7,526 bases of DNA, from contig CAMNHM010000131.1 in NCBI GenBank assembly GCA_946539475.1, positions 1 to 7,526 of the forward strand, written 5' to 3'. The translations under genes were made by a program, and so were the position numbers. The notes beneath the pieces are model-generated. The model had not been told where the DNA came from and made no database searches. It worked only from the letters and a program-made list of their open reading frames with translations. Origin of the DNA: an uncultured Prevotellaceae bacterium (lineage in GTDB: Bacteria > Bacteroidota > Bacteroidia > Bacteroidales > Bacteroidaceae). Below are positions 5,899 through 7,526 of the stretch, piece by piece; position 1 is the stretch's first letter; every line of letters starts with the position of its first letter.

Positions 5899-5930
5899 TT
5901 TGGTCGGGTAATTTTTATTTCCTATCTTTG
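5899..5930 (+). promoter_or_regulatory. Bacteroidetes -33/-7 promoter for the GH43 gene
   Basis: TTTG at 5899-5902 and TATCTTTG at 5923-5930 (exact TAnnTTTG) are separated by 20 bases, the best-formed promoter in the window. Predicted transcription start is near 5934, leaving a leader of about 25 bases. An AGAGG (5952-5956) lies two bases before the ATG, rather close for a Shine-Dalgarno site. Confidence 0.8.
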
Positions 5931-5958
5931 CGTAGTCATTTTCACTTAAACAGAGGTT

Positions 5959-7526
5959 ATGAAAGCAAAAGCAATCTTCCTGGCTGTAGCGATGGGGGCG
6001 CCTTCGCTTGTGTTGGCGCAAAACCCCGTCATCCGCAATCTATTCTCAGCCGACCCTACCGCGCGCGTGTTTAATAACAAGGTGTATGTGTACCCGTCAC
6101 ACGACATCATGCCTCCTGAAGGCCAGCGTCAGGATTGGTTCTGCATGGAGGACTATCACGTCTTCTCGTCGGAGAACCTGACCGATTGGACCGATCATGG
6201 CATGATCGTCACTCAGAACAAGGTGCCTTGGGTGCGCCCGAACTCCTATTCGATGTGGGCGCCCGACTGCGTCTACCGCAACGGGAAGTACTACTTCTAT
6301 TTCCCCTCGGCTCCTGCTGCCGGCGGCGGCTTTGCTGTCGGCGTGGCTATCGCCGACCGTCCTGAGGGGCCTTTTACCCCAGTGGCCGAGCCCATCAAGG
6401 GCGTGAACGGCATCGACCCGTGCGTGCTTCAGGCCTCCGACGGCAATGCCTACATCTTCTGGGGCAACGGGCGCTGTGCCAAGCTCAAGGACAATATGAT
6501 CGAGCTGGCCGACGACAATCCTAAGGAGACCGTCAAGTGGGGCAACCGCGAGATGCAGATGGTGGGCGTCAACTGCCTTCAGGGGCTGCCCAACCGTCAG
6601 GCCGAAGGTCCTTTTGCTTTCGAGTACAACGGCAACTACTACCTCACCTATCCCTACGTGCGTGAGAATACTGAGGTCCTTGGCTATGCGATGAGCAAGA
6701 ATCCCATGGGCCCCTACGAGTACAAGGGCCTGATCATGGCCGAGCATCCCAACGGCTGCTGGACCAATCACCACAGCATCGTGAACTATCAGGGTCAGTG
6801 GTACATCTTCTATCATACCAACTATTTCTCGCCCAAGGACGACAAGCGCCGTTCGGTGTGCATCGAGAAACTCTTCTTCAATGCCGACGGCACCATCCAG
6901 GAGGTGAAGGAGACGATGCGTGGCGTCGGTATCAACAAAGCGACTGAAAAGATTGAGATCGACCGCTATAGCAGTGCCAGCGAGGGCGTTACGAGCGAGT
7001 ATGTCGACACGACAAACTATCGTCGGGGCGGATGCGTCACCCTGCCCGCGAAAGGCAGCTGGTCGAAGTATGCCGACGTCGACTTCTCGGTTGTCGGCGA
7101 CGGCTATATGATCATCTCTGCCAAGGCTGCTGACGATACTGAGTTCTGCATCCGTGAGGGTAGTGCCAAGGGTAAGGTCATTGCCCGTATAAAAATGGCT
7201 GTACGTCCGCCCGAACCCCCTGCAGGAGGAGCCGGAGGCGGGATGCCGATGATGGGGCGCTTCAGCCGCGACCTGCGTAACCAGTGGCTCACGCAGACCG
7301 CCACGTTGGAGTATGTCCCCAAGGGCAAGGTCGACCTCGTCATCACCAACGAGGGAGCAGGTACCGTCAGCGTCGACTGGGTACAGTTCAAGAATCGTCC
7401 CAAGTACTTCTCGCCTGTCACCACGCCCGCTGCACAGCCCGACGAGGAAGGTTTCGTACGTCGCTGGATGCTCCTGGAGCCCATCGACAAGCCCAATAGC
7501 GGCAATACCGTCTTCACCGACAGCTA
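5959..7526 (+). CDS. Secreted GH43 glycoside hydrolase with CBM6-like module (3' end outside window)
   Basis: 522 open codons up to the window edge. Residues 1-20 form a signal peptide (MKAKAIFLAVAMGAPSLVLA, then QNP), so the protein is exported. The five-bladed GH43 catalytic domain spans about 25-315. Visible are the general base D32 (FSADPTA), the modulating D153 (GIDPCVL), the acid E216 (QAEGPF) and the metal-site histidine region WTNHHSI (268-274). These residues indicate an active arabinofuranosidase or xylosidase-type enzyme; the exact substrate cannot be read from sequence. Residues about 331-477 resemble a CBM6-type module (GSWSKYADVDF at 366-376, VDWVQF at 472-477), interrupted by a Pro/Gly/Met-rich stretch at 416-434. 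From about residue 498 another domain begins (RRWMLLEPID, NTVFTDS) and leaves the window. The predicted promoter and divergent thrC imply an independent unit. No SusC/SusD pair is visible here. Confidence 0.92.
   Translation, partial: MKAKAIFLAVAMGAPSLVLAQNPVIRNLFSADPTARVFNNKVYVYPSHDIMPPEGQRQDWFCMEDYHVFSSENLTDWTDHGMIVTQNKVPWVRPNSYSMWAPDCVYRNGKYYFYFPSAPAAGGGFAVGVAIADRPEGPFTPVAEPIKGVNGIDPCVLQASDGNAYIFWGNGRCAKLKDNMIELADDNPKETVKWGNREMQMVGVNCLQGLPNRQAEGPFAFEYNGNYYLTYPYVRENTEVLGYAMSKNPMGPYEYKGLIMAEHPNGCWTNHHSIVNYQGQWYIFYHTNYFSPKDDKRRSVCIEKLFFNADGTIQEVKETMRGVGINKATEKIEIDRYSSASEGVTSEYVDTTNYRRGGCVTLPAKGSWSKYADVDFSVVGDGYMIISAKAADDTEFCIREGSAKGKVIARIKMAVRPPEPPAGGAGGGMPMMGRFSRDLRNQWLTQTATLEYVPKGKVDLVITNEGAGTVSVDWVQFKNRPKYFSPVTTPAAQPDEEGFVRRWMLLEPIDKPNSGNTVFTDS

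Larger units (their letters stand above)
5726..5958. other. 233-base divergent intergenic region between thrC and the GH43 gene
   Basis: AT-rich spacer holding the thrC promoter on the left and the GH43 promoter on the right. Between them lies a 14-base-spaced direct repeat, TTTGTTTCAT, at 5844-5853 and 5858-5867. No small gene, tRNA or riboswitch-like fold was recognised. The plus-strand open frame crossing it (5724-6074) lacks plausible composition and overlaps the GH43 start in another frame. Confidence 0.75.

Noticed and set aside
6097..6816. 239-codon minus-strand open frame inside the GH43 gene
   Set aside because: The sense frame has a signal peptide and all three GH43 catalytic residues; the antisense product is low in recognisable structure.

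Overview
The window looks like a chromosomal segment from a Bacteroidales bacterium, most likely of the Prevotella group. The evidence is a type III glutamine synthetase, exact matches to the Bacteroidetes -7 promoter consensus TAnnTTTG in front of four genes, AT-rich leaders without strong Shine-Dalgarno sites, and a secreted GH43 enzyme. No rRNA, tRNA, insertion sequence or CRISPR array was seen.

Layout. Bases 1-2774 hold three minus-strand genes read right to left: aguA (agmatine deiminase), aguB (N-carbamoylputrescine amidase) and the N-terminal part of a type III glutamine synthetase that runs off the left edge. The gaps are 45 and 39 bases, with no internal promoter seen, so this is probably one operon. 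AguA and AguB turn agmatine into putrescine and release ammonia, which the synthetase could re-assimilate. A short divergent promoter region (2775-2846) separates aguA from two plus-strand genes. These look like a degenerate ABC ATPase (Walker A lysine, Walker B glutamate and H-loop histidine all missing) and a short permease resembling the FetB/UPF0014 family.

Bases 4092-4396 carry no gene but hold the most striking structure here: a run of about five units, each a 17-bp dyad plus a 5-nt linker, at an exact 22-nt spacing. It sits next to a 32-nt hairpin and three copies of CTTACACT. The array lies between the convergent ends of the permease gene and thrC (threonine synthase, minus strand). 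A 233-base divergent region then leads to a secreted GH43 glycosidase with a CBM6-like module. That gene has a very good promoter and runs off the right edge.

The putrescine, ammonia and threonine genes are ordinary metabolism. The points worth following are the 22-nt dyad array, the apparently inactive ABC pair that still has intact reading frames, and the very short or absent leaders at the aguA/ABC divergent promoters.
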